A stretch of DNA of 64,000 bases from DATKFM01 sp963851215 (GTDB lineage: Bacteria > Pseudomonadota > Alphaproteobacteria > Dongiales > Dongiaceae). Location: contig CAWKOG010000019.1 of the NCBI GenBank assembly GCA_963851215.1, positions 1 through 64,000 on the forward strand, given 5' to 3'. The notes beneath the pieces were generated by a model. That model did no database searches. It had not been told where the DNA came from and saw nothing but the letters and a program-made list of their open reading frames with translations. How positions within the stretch are numbered: position 1 is the first letter of the stretch; each line of letters opens with the position of its first letter. This document shows, one piece after another, positions 36,036 to 45,900 of the stretch. The position numbers and the translations under genes are program-made.

Positions 36036-37068
36036 CTACACCGGCACCGGCGGCGGGTTGCGGTCGGCGAAGCTGCGCTGGTGCCAATAGGGATAGATCA
36101 GCGTCGTCGCGCTCGCCGCATCGAGCCTTGCATCTGCGCCGGCGTCAGGTTCCAGCCGATGGCGCCGAGATGTTCTGTCGAGCTGCTCCTCATTGCGGGC
36201 GCCGACGATCACATTGGCGACCGTCGGCCGCTGCAGCAGCCAGTTGAGCGCGATCTGCGGCACGGTCTTGCCGGTTTCATGGGCGATGTCGTCGAGCGCA
36301 TCGGTGACTTTGTAGAGATGCTCATCGGTCACCGGCGGGCCGTCGGCCGCGGTCTCATGCAGGCGGCTCTCTTTCGGCAGCAATTTGCCGCGGCGGATCT
36401 TGCCGGTGAGGCGGCCCCAGCCCAGCGGGCTCCAGACCACGGTGCCGATCTTCTGGTCCAGCGCCAGCGGCATCAGCTCCCATTCATACTCCCGGCCGAT
36501 CAGCGAATAATACGCCTGATGCGCCACATGGCGGGCGAGGCCGTATTTCTCGGAGATCGCCAGCGACTTCATGAGATGCCAGCCGGAGAAATTAGAGCAG
36601 CCGATATAGCGGATCTTGCCGGCGCGCACGAGGTCATCAAGGGCGCCAAGGGTCTCTTCTATTGGCGTCAGCGCATCGAAGCCGTGCAGTTGGAACAGAT
36701 CGATGTAGTCGGTGCCGAGGCGGCGCAGGCTGCCCTCGACGGCGCGCAACAGATGATAACGCGACGATCCCACATCGTTCGGTCCGGGGCCGAACTCGAA
36801 GGTCGCCTTGGTGGAGATGATCACTTTGTCCCGCCGGCCGGCGATCGCCTTGCCCAGCACTTCCTCGGCAAGGCCCTTTGAGTAGATATCGGCGCTGTCG
36901 AACATGTTGAGGCCGGCTTCCAGGCAGATATCGATGAGGCGCGTCGCCTCCTTGCGCATCGGTCGAGCCCCAGGCGCGGAAGAAATCCGTGCCGCCGCCG
37001 AACGTGCCAGTGCCCAGGCTGAGCACGGGGACCTTAAATCCCGATCCACCAAGCAGTCTTTGTTCCAT
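36036..37068 (-). CDS. Aldo/keto reductase, several indels
   Basis: NADPH-dependent aldo/keto reductase of the YdhF/YajO-like type, about 345 residues after correction. The N-terminus (QRLLGGSGFKVPVLSLGTGTFGGG) and the body (FDSADIYSKGLAEEVLGKAI, catalytic Tyr, Lys in ISTKATF, DLFQLHGFD, CSNFSGWHL) are standard. The frame changes at about 36950 (one extra base), then three times within about 36125-36165, where RQNISA-IGWNLTPAQM is split over three frames before it returns to RLDAASATT. The short cluster of compensating indels differs from the single +1 shifts elsewhere. Sequence error is likely but decay is possible. Confidence 0.82.
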
Positions 37069-37254
37069 GGCTGCAGCTTTCCTTCGATGTCTGATCTGGT
37101 TCCGGACCGGAGCGGCCCGGAGGGTGACGGCGGCGCTGAGCCTGACGGCCCGGCCGGACTTAATTCGTCTCTATTCTGTATTCAGGAAGGGAGCTGTAAA
37201 AGCATCCCAGCTAATAGCAATGCATAGTTGATATCGAACCCAGGAGGCCGCTGC

Positions 37255-37575
37255 CTAATCGTTGCGCGTTCCCGTCTTCTTGAATTCTCGCGCCGGGCAA
37301 TTTGTCTCAGCATCGCTTTCGACGGCGACGATTTCATAGTCGGCGTCGATGACCTTGCCGCGAGGGGCGAAGCCGCCGCCGCGCTTCTGCGCCGGCGCGC
37401 CGAAGTACTTCAGCGCCAGCGCGATGGCGAGGAAGATCGGCGTGATGATGACCACCAGGATCGTCGCCACCCCGGCGACGGCCAGGCCGAGGGCAATGAC
37501 CACCGCCGCCAGCAAACCGGTTTGCCAGCGCGACAATCGCCATATCCTCAGACGGTCGGCGTTGAAACGATCCAT
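37255..37575 (-). CDS. Small membrane protein, unknown function
   Basis: 106 residues. One or two membrane segments (TGLLAAVVIALGLAVAGVATILVVIITPIFLAIALAL) follow a short basic N-terminus; the tail is soluble and charged. No family recognised. It ends 186 bp from the aldo/keto reductase start and is flanked by LysR upstream. Confidence 0.55.
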   Translation of the reverse strand: MDRFNADRLRIWRLSRWQTGLLAAVVIALGLAVAGVATILVVIITPIFLAIALALKYFGAPAQKRGGGFAPRGKVIDADYEIVAVESDAETNCPAREFKKTGTRND

Positions 37576-37617
37576 TCCGGATTATCCCGCAATCGGGGGC
37601 CAAATCCAATGTCGAGC

Positions 37618-38580
37618 TTACATATTGTGTTCCGCCCGGGCGTTTGAAAGATCGGGCAAAATTTTGCCGTCGAGCCGCGCCCGGTGCCGCGCCATCAGCG
37701 CCACGATCGCCGACGATGTCGCGCGGATTCGCGGCACGCCCCGCAATTCCCGGTGGACCACCAGATAGATCGGCTGGCCCGACAGTTCGGGGATCGGCGG
37801 CGTCAACCGCTGCAGCGCCGGATCCTCGTCGCCGGCCACGCAGGCGAGAACGCCGAGGCCGGCGCCGGCCCGTACCCCATCCATGACCAGCATGGCGCGG
37901 CTGCAGCGCAGTTCCGGCTGCCGCCCATCCCGTTTCGCCGTCAGCCAGCGCGCCGTCGGCATATGGGCAAGGGAATCGTCAAAACCGATCCAGTTGCAGT
38001 CCCGGTAGCGTGCCTCGACCACCGCCGCCGGGGCTCTGGCTGCGTAATCCCGGCTGCCATAGACGGCGTAGGCAAAGCCCTTGAGCTGCCGCACATAGAG
38101 CGCGCCCGCGTCAGGCAGCTGATTGCGAACGGCAATATCGGCCTCTCGCCGGGACAGGTTGGCGTATTGCTGGGCAGCCACCAGTTCCAACTCAATTCCC
38201 GGCAGCGCCGCCAGCAATTCCGCTGCAGACCCGGCGAAGAACCGCGCCATCCATTCGCCGGACGCGATGCGTACGGTGCCGGTCGGCGCGGGATCGGCGC
38301 CGGCGCGCCGCAGCGCCAGCCTGGCCGCCGCCGCATCCATCGCTTCGGCATCCGCCAGCAGCGCCGAGCCCGCCGCGGTCAGGGTGAAGCCCTCCGGCCG
38401 GCGCTCGAACAGGGCCTGGCCGCAAGCCGCCTCCAGCCGGCGGACCCGGCGGCCGAGAGTCGGCTGGCTGACCCGAATCTTCCGTGCCGCGCCGGAGAGC
38501 GTCCCTGCCCGCGCCACCGCCAGGAATAGCCGTAGGTCTTCCCAATCCAGCTCCCGTCCCGTCGCCATGACCGGTGTCAT
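37618..38580 (-). CDS. LysR-family transcriptional regulator
   Basis: About 316-320 residues. N-terminal winged HTH (LDWEDLRLFLAVARAGTLSGAARKIRVSQPTLGRRVRRLEAACGQALFERRPEGFTLTAAG), then a periplasmic-binding-like effector domain. The start is either 38580 or the next Met at 38568. Divergent from the small gene at 38683, which is a candidate target together with the downstream membrane-protein gene. Confidence 0.92.
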   Translation of the reverse strand: MTPVMATGRELDWEDLRLFLAVARAGTLSGAARKIRVSQPTLGRRVRRLEAACGQALFERRPEGFTLTAAGSALLADAEAMDAAAARLALRRAGADPAPTGTVRIASGEWMARFFAGSAAELLAALPGIELELVAAQQYANLSRREADIAVRNQLPDAGALYVRQLKGFAYAVYGSRDYAARAPAAVVEARYRDCNWIGFDDSLAHMPTARWLTAKRDGRQPELRCSRAMLVMDGVRAGAGLGVLACVAGDEDPALQRLTPPIPELSGQPIYLVVHRELRGVPRIRATSSAIVALMARHRARLDGKILPDLSNARAEHNM

Positions 38581-38593
38581 TCAATAATGAATG
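38578..38593. promoter_or_regulatory. Inverted repeat at the lysR start
   Basis: CATTCA-ATAA-TGAATG is a 6-bp palindrome overlapping the LysR start codon, in the divergent intergenic region; its AT-rich dyad resembles LysR autoregulatory sites. Confidence 0.35.
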
Positions 38594-38682
38594 GATGATC
38601 ACCAATCATAGACAGTTCCCATTCAAAATCAAATCACCGAGAGTGGACGCCTATTCGAGGGGCGACAGGGGAGGATCCCGGC

Positions 38683-38913
38683 ATGTGCAACTCGTCATCA
38701 GTTCAAAACATCCATGAACCAACCATCGCCGCAACAACTCTCGGGCGGCTCTGCGATATCGTGCGGCGTGTCGGACCTCGACCACTCGGTTTGCCGGCCC
38801 TCCTCGGCAATCTCACGCCGCACCTGCGCCGGGACCTCGGTCTCGAGGATCAGGCTACCGTGCATTGGCCGGACGAGACGGCCCATAACGACTTCGGCCG
38901 CCGCCGGCCTTGA
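38683..38913 (+). CDS. Small hypothetical protein, divergent from lysR
   Basis: 76 residues with GGGGAGG about 8 nt before the ATG. The C-terminal part (NLTPHLRRDLGLEDQ) recalls the end of DUF1127-type helices but the match is too short to assign. Divergent position next to LysR suggests it is the regulator's target. Confidence 0.4.
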   Translation: MCNSSSVQNIHEPTIAATTLGRLCDIVRRVGPRPLGLPALLGNLTPHLRRDLGLEDQATVHWPDETAHNDFGRRRP

Positions 38914-39109
38914 TGCTGCGCGGCAGGGCGGCATGCTCCGGCCGTCAGCCAGGCAGCGCTGCGAGAGTCAGCCTGCGCGCTCACCCGCGTGATAATAGCT
39001 GGACGGAAATGTCACGCACCCTCTCCCTCAGCGCAATCGCCAAGCGATTGTCGCGACTGCGCGGGCGCGGGGACAACATCATCGATGCGCAATTGTCGCT
39101 TTGCTGGAC

Positions 39110-40342
39110 TTAGAAGCCCGGCGGCGCCTTTTCCCATTTGTAGCCGGCCTTGCCCTGCTCATAGCCGAGGTTGAACAGCTCCACCATATAGTGCTGGTCG
39201 AACGGCTCGGGCAGCGGCACATCGAATGTCGCGGGAATGTAGGCCAGATTGAAATCCACCTTGTCCCGCTGGGCGATGGCAAAGATGCGGTAAAGATCGC
39301 CGTTGCCCTGATTCTGGATCAGCGACGACACCGCCCGTCCGGCAATGGTCATAGTCTGGCGCTCCGTATCCGCCCAATCGGGATCGAGGCGTCCGTTGCG
39401 GATGATGTACATATGCCGTTCCCGCTCCATGCCGGCCGCCTCGGAGATCTCCGCGACGCGCAGCTTGGCCGGATAGACGAAAACCTGGGCGCTGGCGCCG
39501 CCATCGACATGCATCTCCTGATACTTGGTGCCGTTGGCTTCCACATCGATCATCATCGGCGGGAATGCGGCGGGGATGGCGGCCGAAGCGATAAGAATTT
39601 TCCGTATCAGCTCCACCGCCTGTGGACCGCCATACTCCGCCATCTTGCCGATGTCCCAGACGACTCCCCGGCGGGCATCCAGGTTCGTCGTGCCGATAAG
39701 CAGGTTGCGGCCTTTCCTGTGTTCGGCGGCGATCTTCGCCACCATGTCCTCATTCACATACTTCGCCACCAGAATTTGCAGCGGCGCATTGTCGGCCATC
39801 GCATCGTTCCAGATCGCAGCAAAGATCCCGCGTGTCTCCAGCACATCCTTGGCGCTGATGGTGGTGTAGACCTCCTTGAGTTGCTGGTCGTAGGCCGAAC
39901 CGAGGAAGGCAAAGGGCGCGGCGAGCGCACCTGTGCTTATGCCCGTGACCAGCTTGAACTCCGGCCGCGTGCCGGCTTCGGTCCAGCCGCACAACAGGCC
40001 GGCACCATAGGCGCCATTCTCACCGCCGCCGGAGATGGCGAGGAAGTTGGCCGGCGGCATCGGTCCCTTGTTGCCAGCGGCTTTCCATTCCTCGAGTTCG
40101 CTGTGGAACGACTTAATGGCTTCCTCGGCCAACTGCTCCATATCGCCCGCCTGCCAATAGCGGATCCCGGGCATTCCGGGGACCTCGGCCGATGCCTCGA
40201 TATCCTTGGGCACGGCATTGAGGCGCTCCGGCAGGGAACAGGCTTGCAGCAGCAGCAGCGCCAAAGTTCCGGCCATCGCCGCAGCAGCGCGCAGCCAGTT
40301 TCTGTTGGGTATGGATTCTGAACCGAGAGCGACGCCAATCAT
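39110..40342 (-). CDS. Patatin-like phospholipase lipoprotein
   Basis: 410 residues. The signal ends in a lipobox (LLLQACS), so it is a membrane-anchored lipoprotein. Patatin motifs are complete: oxyanion hole GGGENGAYGAGLL, nucleophile GISTG, and the catalytic-dyad DGG in HVDGGASAQV. The ATG at 40342 has AGGGG 8 nt upstream. Patatin lipases hydrolyse phospholipids or storage lipids; here the enzyme would act in the periplasm or at the outer membrane. Confidence 0.92.
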   Translation of the reverse strand: MIGVALGSESIPNRNWLRAAAAMAGTLALLLLQACSLPERLNAVPKDIEASAEVPGMPGIRYWQAGDMEQLAEEAIKSFHSELEEWKAAGNKGPMPPANFLAISGGGENGAYGAGLLCGWTEAGTRPEFKLVTGISTGALAAPFAFLGSAYDQQLKEVYTTISAKDVLETRGIFAAIWNDAMADNAPLQILVAKYVNEDMVAKIAAEHRKGRNLLIGTTNLDARRGVVWDIGKMAEYGGPQAVELIRKILIASAAIPAAFPPMMIDVEANGTKYQEMHVDGGASAQVFVYPAKLRVAEISEAAGMERERHMYIIRNGRLDPDWADTERQTMTIAGRAVSSLIQNQGNGDLYRIFAIAQRDKVDFNLAYIPATFDVPLPEPFDQHYMVELFNLGYEQGKAGYKWEKAPPGF

Positions 40343-40470
40343 GCCTGCACCCCTGTCACAAATAAAGCGATCGGGCTTCCAGGAAGATTCTGGAAACCCG
40401 CGTTCGTTTGATCGGCCCGGGCCGATGTTCCCTTGTTCCCGACCGGTCGGCAAGCCGCTTCTGGAATCGC

Positions 40471-41634
40471 CTAGCTCGCGGTCTGCCGCCGCCCGGCGAA
40501 GGGCAAATAGATCAGCCACATCAGCACCAGCGCCGCGATCAGCCCATGGGGCACCCAGAGATCCATCGCCGTGCCCGAAATCAGCGGTCCCGCGACCGCC
40601 GCTCCGCCATAGAGGATGGCGCGCACCGCGTTGGCGCCCGCCACATGCTCGGCATCGAACTCGTCGCCGATCAGCGCCAGGCTCACCGCCCAGATGCTGC
40701 CGATCGCCGCACCCAGCAGGAACAGGATCGGCCATTGCAGGACCGTCGTCGCCGTGACGCTGAACCCCAGCGTCAGCAGCAGGCCCGACAATGTGGCGAT
40801 CAGCAGCAGGCGCCGGCGATCCATGTGATCGGCGATCCAGCCGATCGGCAACTGGATGAGCGTCAAGCCCGACAGCACTACAGTCACCAGCAAAACCGCC
40901 ACGTGAACATCCATGCCCAGCCGCAGGCCATAGATCGGCAGCAGGGAGTCATGGCTGGATTCCACCAGTCCGAGCAACGCCACCGCGATCAGCGGGCCCG
41001 GTGACCGGCGGAGCAAGGCGAAGAAGTTCGGCGGCTTGTGGGCCTGTGCCGGCGCCTGCACGCTGCCGACGAACAGCAATGGAAGTCCGGCGCAGAACGC
41101 CGCGGCTGCGCCGATCAGGAATGGCCCCCAGCCGCCGATCCCCACGATGCCGACGATGATAGGCCCGAGGGCGAAGGCGCCGCCCCAGATCAGGCCGAGG
41201 ATGCCGACCACCCGCCCGAGATAGCGCGGCGGCGCGATCAGCACGATCCAGCTCTCGCCGGCGATGAACAGGAAGCAGGCTCCGGCGCCTAGCAGGAATC
41301 GCAGCAGCAGCCATGCCATGTAGCTATCGAACACCGGGAGCAGCAGCATGACGGCGATCGCCACCGAGATCGCCGCGCCGCATCCGCGCACCAGCCCGAC
41401 GCGCGCCATCGCCCAGGGCGCGACGAAGCCCATGGTGACAATGCCGAAGGATTGCGCCGCCGCATTGAGGCCGATCGCCGTGGCATCGAATCCCTGATGC
41501 TCCAGCCGCAACGCCAGCAGCGTCCAGGCCAGGCCCGTGGTAATGCCCATGATGGAGGTACAGGCAATCGCCGCGGCGAGGCTGAAAAGCCGCGCCGATG
41601 TCAGTTCCCGCTCCGTGTCCGAAATGTCCGCCAC
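40471..41634 (-). CDS. MFS transporter
   Basis: 387 residues with about 12 predicted membrane segments and the interdomain DRRR loop (IGWIADHMDRRRLLL). It resembles the YcaD/YfkF drug-efflux-like branch of the major facilitator superfamily (FIAGESWIVLIAPPRYLGRVVGI). Substrate unknown. Confidence 0.88.
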   Translation of the reverse strand: MADISDTERELTSARLFSLAAAIACTSIMGITTGLAWTLLALRLEHQGFDATAIGLNAAAQSFGIVTMGFVAPWAMARVGLVRGCGAAISVAIAVMLLLPVFDSYMAWLLLRFLLGAGACFLFIAGESWIVLIAPPRYLGRVVGILGLIWGGAFALGPIIVGIVGIGGWGPFLIGAAAAFCAGLPLLFVGSVQAPAQAHKPPNFFALLRRSPGPLIAVALLGLVESSHDSLLPIYGLRLGMDVHVAVLLVTVVLSGLTLIQLPIGWIADHMDRRRLLLIATLSGLLLTLGFSVTATTVLQWPILFLLGAAIGSIWAVSLALIGDEFDAEHVAGANAVRAILYGGAAVAGPLISGTAMDLWVPHGLIAALVLMWLIYLPFAGRRQTAS

Positions 41635-41711
41635 GCCGCTTGGTAGCAGAGCGCAGCGGTGGGCGCAAAATGGGCGGCCCGCGAAGCGCCATTTTGTAGG
41701 GGCGAGCTGCG

Positions 41712-41939
41712 CTACCGGTTCCGCGGATGGTTCTTCGCCAGCCGCTCATTGCCCCTGCGGTAGTTGCCGGTGACGCGGGCCATGATTTGCTGCTGCGCGC
41801 CGTCATCAGCGCCATCGATATCAGTGAGGAAATCCGCCGCCGCCTCGCCGCGCAGGGTCGTGGCCAGCTTGCCGCGGTGATGCACGAACACCTCGCCGTT
41901 CTTGGCCGCCCGATAGGTGAATCCCAGATCGCCGCTCAC
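41712..41939 (-). CDS. Conserved small hypothetical protein
   Basis: 75 residues, soluble. MSGDLGFTYRAAKNGEVFVHHRGKLATTLRG then a helix (AAADFLTDIDGADDGAQQQIMARVTGNYRRGNE). Its ATG overlaps the chaC stop (ATGA), so it is coupled to it. The coupling and the regular composition support a real gene. Function unknown. Confidence 0.7.
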   Translation of the reverse strand: MSGDLGFTYRAAKNGEVFVHHRGKLATTLRGEAAADFLTDIDGADDGAQQQIMARVTGNYRRGNERLAKNHPRNR

Positions 41940-42634
41940 GGCGCGACCCCTGCGGAGTCCTCGGCGATCAGCAGCCGAATCTCATCGGCTACCATTTCCT
42001 GCAGCCGCCAGAGGGTGTCGTCGCGGATGCCGAACTCTTCCAGCTTGCTCACTGTATGAAACAGATACTCCGCGCCCGAGCCGATATGGCCGCAGGCACG
42101 GGCCAGGGTCCGCGCCACGTCCGGCAGCGGCAGCGAGACATTGAAATCCGTATGCGTAGTGTCGGCCCAAAACACCAGGGCTTCGTGCGTTGCGCCGCCG
42201 ATCTCGATGTCGATCCAGCGCACGGCCTTGATGCCGTCATGGCCGCTGATCTCCCGCCGCAACAGCCGGCCGATCTGCCCACTGTGATTGTCGTCGCGCA
42301 GCCGGTAGGCAATGCCCTCGCAGCTTCCGCCGCGTTCCAGCCCCATCATCAGGCCGGGCTGCCGCGGCGAGCCGCGCCAGCGCGTCAGCTCCATGCAGAA
42401 GGCGCGGTGCCAGCCGGGAGCGGTGGCGCGCCGATGCTCGACCGAGTCGAACTCGGGCTTCCAGATCAACGAGCCATAGGCGAACAGCCAGAGCGGTCCA
42501 TGCTTCTTCCGCTGCAGCAGGTCGGCGGCGGCGGCGTCATACTCCTCTTCGGTGAACTCGGGATAGCCGTCTTCCGGGCCGGGATCGGGCTCTTCCCGAT
42601 GACAGCGCGCCACCAGCTCCGCCGTCAGCGACAT
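41936..42634 (-). CDS. chaC: ChaC-like gamma-glutamylcyclotransferase
   Basis: About 232 residues. LWLFAYGSLIWKPEF is the gamma-glutamylcyclotransferase YGSL motif; GSCEGIAYRL carries the catalytic Glu; the rest (RWIDIEIGGATHEALVFWADTTH, HIGSGAEYLFHTVSKLEEFGIRDD) matches the ChaC glutathione-specific branch, which cleaves glutathione to 5-oxoproline and Cys-Gly. An upstream GTG at 42691 would add 19 residues without homology. Confidence 0.9.
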   Translation of the reverse strand: MSLTAELVARCHREEPDPGPEDGYPEFTEEEYDAAAADLLQRKKHGPLWLFAYGSLIWKPEFDSVEHRRATAPGWHRAFCMELTRWRGSPRQPGLMMGLERGGSCEGIAYRLRDDNHSGQIGRLLRREISGHDGIKAVRWIDIEIGGATHEALVFWADTTHTDFNVSLPLPDVARTLARACGHIGSGAEYLFHTVSKLEEFGIRDDTLWRLQEMVADEIRLLIAEDSAGVAP

Positions 42635-42715
42635 GGGGGACTTCGTCGTGGGCAAACGCCGGGGCTCCGGAATGGTGGCGGGGATGCCCACTATAAAGTC
42701 CGGTTCGCGAACCGG

Positions 42716-42901
42716 CTAGCGCCGGTCAAAGTACCAGGCGGCGCTGCGGTCGGCCATGCCCTCCATCATGCCATGGCTCCAGTCGCTGGCACCCAGCATC
42801 GGCGGCAGCCAATCCCGGCTTGAATTGCCGCCGAACCGCATCGACGGTTGCCGCGCCAGCAAGCCGCCAATTGCCGCCCGAATTCTATGCAGCAGCCGCA
42901 T
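42716..42901 (-). CDS. Small hypothetical protein
   Basis: 61 residues; GAGGGGAGG lies about 5 nt before the ATG, among the best ribosome-binding sites in the window. Basic N-terminus (MRLLHRIRAAIGGLLAR), then Trp/Met-rich (WLPPMLGASDWSHGMMEGM). No family recognised. Divergent from the regulator at 43025. Confidence 0.55.
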   Translation of the reverse strand: MRLLHRIRAAIGGLLARQPSMRFGGNSSRDWLPPMLGASDWSHGMMEGMADRSAAWYFDRR

Positions 42902-43024
42902 TTTCGCCTCCCCTCGTTGGATGAGCTTACCGAACGGTGGCAAGATTGGCCGGCCGCCGTAAAACCGGCGGGTGTGGGATCGTAATATCCGGGTAAAATC
43001 GACGGGGGGAAGGGAGTTTATTCA

Positions 43025-44941
43025 GTGGCGGCATGCAGGCTGAACCTGCTGGGCGGCTTTGCCCTGGAGTTCGGCGATGGCGGCAAGTTGAACCTGCCGA
43101 CCCGCAAAGACCGGCTTCTGTTGGCGTATCTGGCGCTCAAGGCCGGTCAACCGCAGCCGCGGGAGAAGCTGGCCGGCCTGCTCTGGGGCGACCGCGGCGA
43201 GGTACAGGCGCGGGACAGTCTCAAACAGGCGCTGGCCGGCATCCGCCAGGCCTTCCGGCGGGCCGATGCCGACCCGATCCGCGCCGACCGGGAAACGGTT
43301 ACCCTTGAAGCCGCGGGCATCGAGACCGACGCCGTCGAGTTTGCGCGGCTCGCCGCCGATGCCACTACCGCCAGGTCGGCGATGACGCTCTACAAGGGCG
43401 CTCTCCTCGACGGCATAGAGACCGCGGCGCCGGAATTCGACGACTGGCTCAAACCGGAACGGACACGGCTCGGCGCGCTGGCCGAGCGGGTGCTCGAACA
43501 ATTGGCGCAATTCGCCGAGAAGGACGGCAGGGCCGACGATGCGATCCAATTCGGCCGCCGGCTGCTCGCCGCCGATCCCCTGGCCGAACCCGTCTATTGC
43601 GCGCTCATGCGGCTTCTGGCGCGGTGCGGCGACAACACGTCGGCGCTGAAGCTCTACGCCGCCTGCCGCGAGACCCTGCAGAAGGAGCTCGGCGTCCCGC
43701 CCGACAGCCGCACCGAAGCCCTCTATCGCGACATCGTCACCGACCGCTTGTCGCCGGCGGCGGCGGCGAACGAGCCCGTTGCGGACCGGCCCTCGGTTGC
43801 CGTGCTGCCCTTCAGCAATCTCAGCGCCGATCCCGCGCTCGCGCCTCTATGCGACGGCGTGACCGAGGACATCATTACCGGCCTCGGCCGCTTCCACATG
43901 CTGTTCGTCATCGACCGCCATTCATCGGCGGCGATCGCGCAGCAGACCGCCGACGTCCAGGAGATCGGCCGGCGGCTTGGCGTTATCCATCTCGTCCAGG
44001 GCAGCCTGCAGCGCCAGGGCGAGCGGGTGCGCATCACTGTGCGCCTCATCGCCGCCGCCAGCCGGGCGCAAGTCTGGGGCGAGGCCTACGATATCGCGTT
44101 CGCCGACATCGTCGCCGTTCCGGACAAGGTGACGGGAGCAATCGTGTCGACGCTGCACAGCCGGGTGGAGAGCTCGCTGCTTGAGCAAACACGGCGAAAG
44201 CCGAAGCTGAGCGCCTACGAGTGCGTGCTGCGCGGTATAAAGCATCTGCGCAGTTATGGATCCGAAGACAATCAACGCGCCGTGGAGCTGTTTCAGCAGG
44301 CAATGGAGCTTGATCCCGACTACGCGCGAGCTCGCGCTTACCGCGCATTTTCCGATGTCGTTCTCCATGGCTACGCCGACACGCCGGAGAAGATTTTGCG
44401 GGATGCGGTGGCACTGGCACAGACAGCAGTCGAACTCGATGAAGACGATGGCCGCTGTCACTGGCTGCTTGGCATGATCTACGGCTATAGCGGCGACCTA
44501 AAGAACGCCGAACTGCATTATGAACGGGCCATCGCCCTCAATCCGAACGACGCCAACGCTCTGGCAGGCTCCGGCCTGTTGCTGGCAGGCCTCGGGCGGG
44601 CGGAAGAAGGCGTTGAACGCATCCGCAAGGCCATGCGAATCAACCCCTACCATCCGGAGTGGTACTGGATGGACCTGGGCATGGCGCTCTATGCCGCACA
44701 GCGGTATGAAGATGCGGCCGACGCCTTCAAGCGCCGAACGCACGTGGGCTACTGGACCTTGTGGCTCATCGCCGCTTGTTATGCGCAGATCGGACGGACA
44801 GCGGAAGCGGCCGCCGCGGCTGATGAAGCCCGCCGAGAGAAGCCGGACCTCTCGATTTCAAAAATAAAACTCCATCTGTGGATCGGCACCGAAGCCGAGC
44901 ATGTTCGCAGCGGCCTACGCAAGGCGGGCATGCCGGAATGA
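43025..44941 (+). CDS. SARP-like/BTAD regulator with TPR domain
   Basis: 638 residues from GTG (GGGAG about 9 nt upstream). Residues 1-95 form an OmpR-type winged helix as in SARP activators (LLAYLALKAGQPQPREKLAGLLWGDR); 100-245 a BTAD helical domain (AALKLY.. CRETLQKELGVPPDSRTEALYRDIV). Residues about 258-370 are the SVAVLPFSNLSADPALAPLCDGVTEDII module found in CadC- and adenylate-cyclase-associated regulators. From about 390 to the end are TPR repeats (AVELFQQAMELDPDYARA; AELHYERAIALNPNDANAL). No membrane segment, so it is a cytoplasmic regulator with unknown ligand. Confidence 0.85.
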   Translation: MAACRLNLLGGFALEFGDGGKLNLPTRKDRLLLAYLALKAGQPQPREKLAGLLWGDRGEVQARDSLKQALAGIRQAFRRADADPIRADRETVTLEAAGIETDAVEFARLAADATTARSAMTLYKGALLDGIETAAPEFDDWLKPERTRLGALAERVLEQLAQFAEKDGRADDAIQFGRRLLAADPLAEPVYCALMRLLARCGDNTSALKLYAACRETLQKELGVPPDSRTEALYRDIVTDRLSPAAAANEPVADRPSVAVLPFSNLSADPALAPLCDGVTEDIITGLGRFHMLFVIDRHSSAAIAQQTADVQEIGRRLGVIHLVQGSLQRQGERVRITVRLIAAASRAQVWGEAYDIAFADIVAVPDKVTGAIVSTLHSRVESSLLEQTRRKPKLSAYECVLRGIKHLRSYGSEDNQRAVELFQQAMELDPDYARARAYRAFSDVVLHGYADTPEKILRDAVALAQTAVELDEDDGRCHWLLGMIYGYSGDLKNAELHYERAIALNPNDANALAGSGLLLAGLGRAEEGVERIRKAMRINPYHPEWYWMDLGMALYAAQRYEDAADAFKRRTHVGYWTLWLIAACYAQIGRTAEAAAAADEARREKPDLSISKIKLHLWIGTEAEHVRSGLRKAGMPE

Positions 44942-45085
44942 GCGGTGCCGGAAACCGGGACATGCCGCCATCGCTCTTGGCATTGCCGAAACTGGTCTGA
45001 GCCTCCTACCATCGCCACCGCAAGACATGGCTGGGCGACAGGCCCGGCCGCTATGTCGGTGAGCCATCTCGGCGGGGGATAGGGC

Positions 45086-45847
45086 ATGACAGCATGGTTG
45101 ATCGGAGCAATCGTATTCGCCTGCGCCTTCGGCGGCGCGCTGTTGGGCATGCGTCTGCGCGGCATCCTGCCCCAGACCGATCTCGGCGAGGATTTGAAGG
45201 ATGCGGTGAAGCTGGGCATGGGGCTGGTGGCCACGATGGCCGCCCTGGTGCTCGGCCTGCTGGTCGCCACCGCCAAGGGTTCCTATGACGAACAGAAGCG
45301 CGGCCTCAATGAGATCTCGGCAAATCTCATCTTGCTCGACAGCGCGCTGGCGCTCTACGGACCGGAGGCGCTGCCGGCACGCCACCGCCTGCGCACCATC
45401 GTCGCCGACGGCCTGAAGAAAATCTGGCCGGACAGCGGGTCCGGCGAATCCCGCTTGGCGCCTGATTTAACGGCGGAGGGCGAAGGCTTCCAGAATCTCA
45501 TCCTCGAGCTGCAACCGGCCGGCGGCAAGCAGCGCGAGCTTTTGACCATGGCCCGGCAACTCAGCATCGAGATGGGGAAGGACCGCTGGCTGCTGGTGGC
45601 CCAGGCGGAGGGCGGCGCCATTCCCGTCACCTTCATCGTCATCCTGGTCTTCTGGCTCGCCGTGCTGTTCGTCAGTTTCGGCTTGTATGCGCCGCGCAAT
45701 ATGACCGTCATCGGGACGCTGTTCTTCAGCTCGCTGTCGGTATCCGGCGCGATCTTCCTGATCATCGAGCTGGCCCATCCCTTCGAAGGGCTGGTGCAGA
45801 TTTCCGACCTGCCGCTCCGCACCGCGCTGGCCCACCTGGCGCAGTAG
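45086..45847 (+). CDS. DUF4239 (bestrophin-like) membrane protein
   Basis: 253 residues. Two N-terminal membrane segments (WLIGAIVFACAFGGALLGM; GMGLVATMAALVLGLLVATAKGSYDEQ), a central soluble helical part and two C-terminal segments (VTFIVILVFWLAVLFVSFG; TLFFSSLSVSGAIFLIIELAHPFEG). This layout is DUF4239, called bestrophin-like. GGGGGATAGGG precedes the ATG. Confidence 0.85.
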   Translation: MTAWLIGAIVFACAFGGALLGMRLRGILPQTDLGEDLKDAVKLGMGLVATMAALVLGLLVATAKGSYDEQKRGLNEISANLILLDSALALYGPEALPARHRLRTIVADGLKKIWPDSGSGESRLAPDLTAEGEGFQNLILELQPAGGKQRELLTMARQLSIEMGKDRWLLVAQAEGGAIPVTFIVILVFWLAVLFVSFGLYAPRNMTVIGTLFFSSLSVSGAIFLIIELAHPFEGLVQISDLPLRTALAHLAQ

Positions 45848-45900
45848 GGCGATCGCCAGCGATAGTAGACGCACTGTATCTTTTTTGATACATTCAGATC

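Noticed and set aside
39009..39113. A 34-codon plus-strand ORF (MSRTLSLSAIAKRLSRL...) at the end of the patatin gene
   Set aside because: It has no clear Shine-Dalgarno and overlaps the end of the patatin gene; composition alone is not enough to call it.
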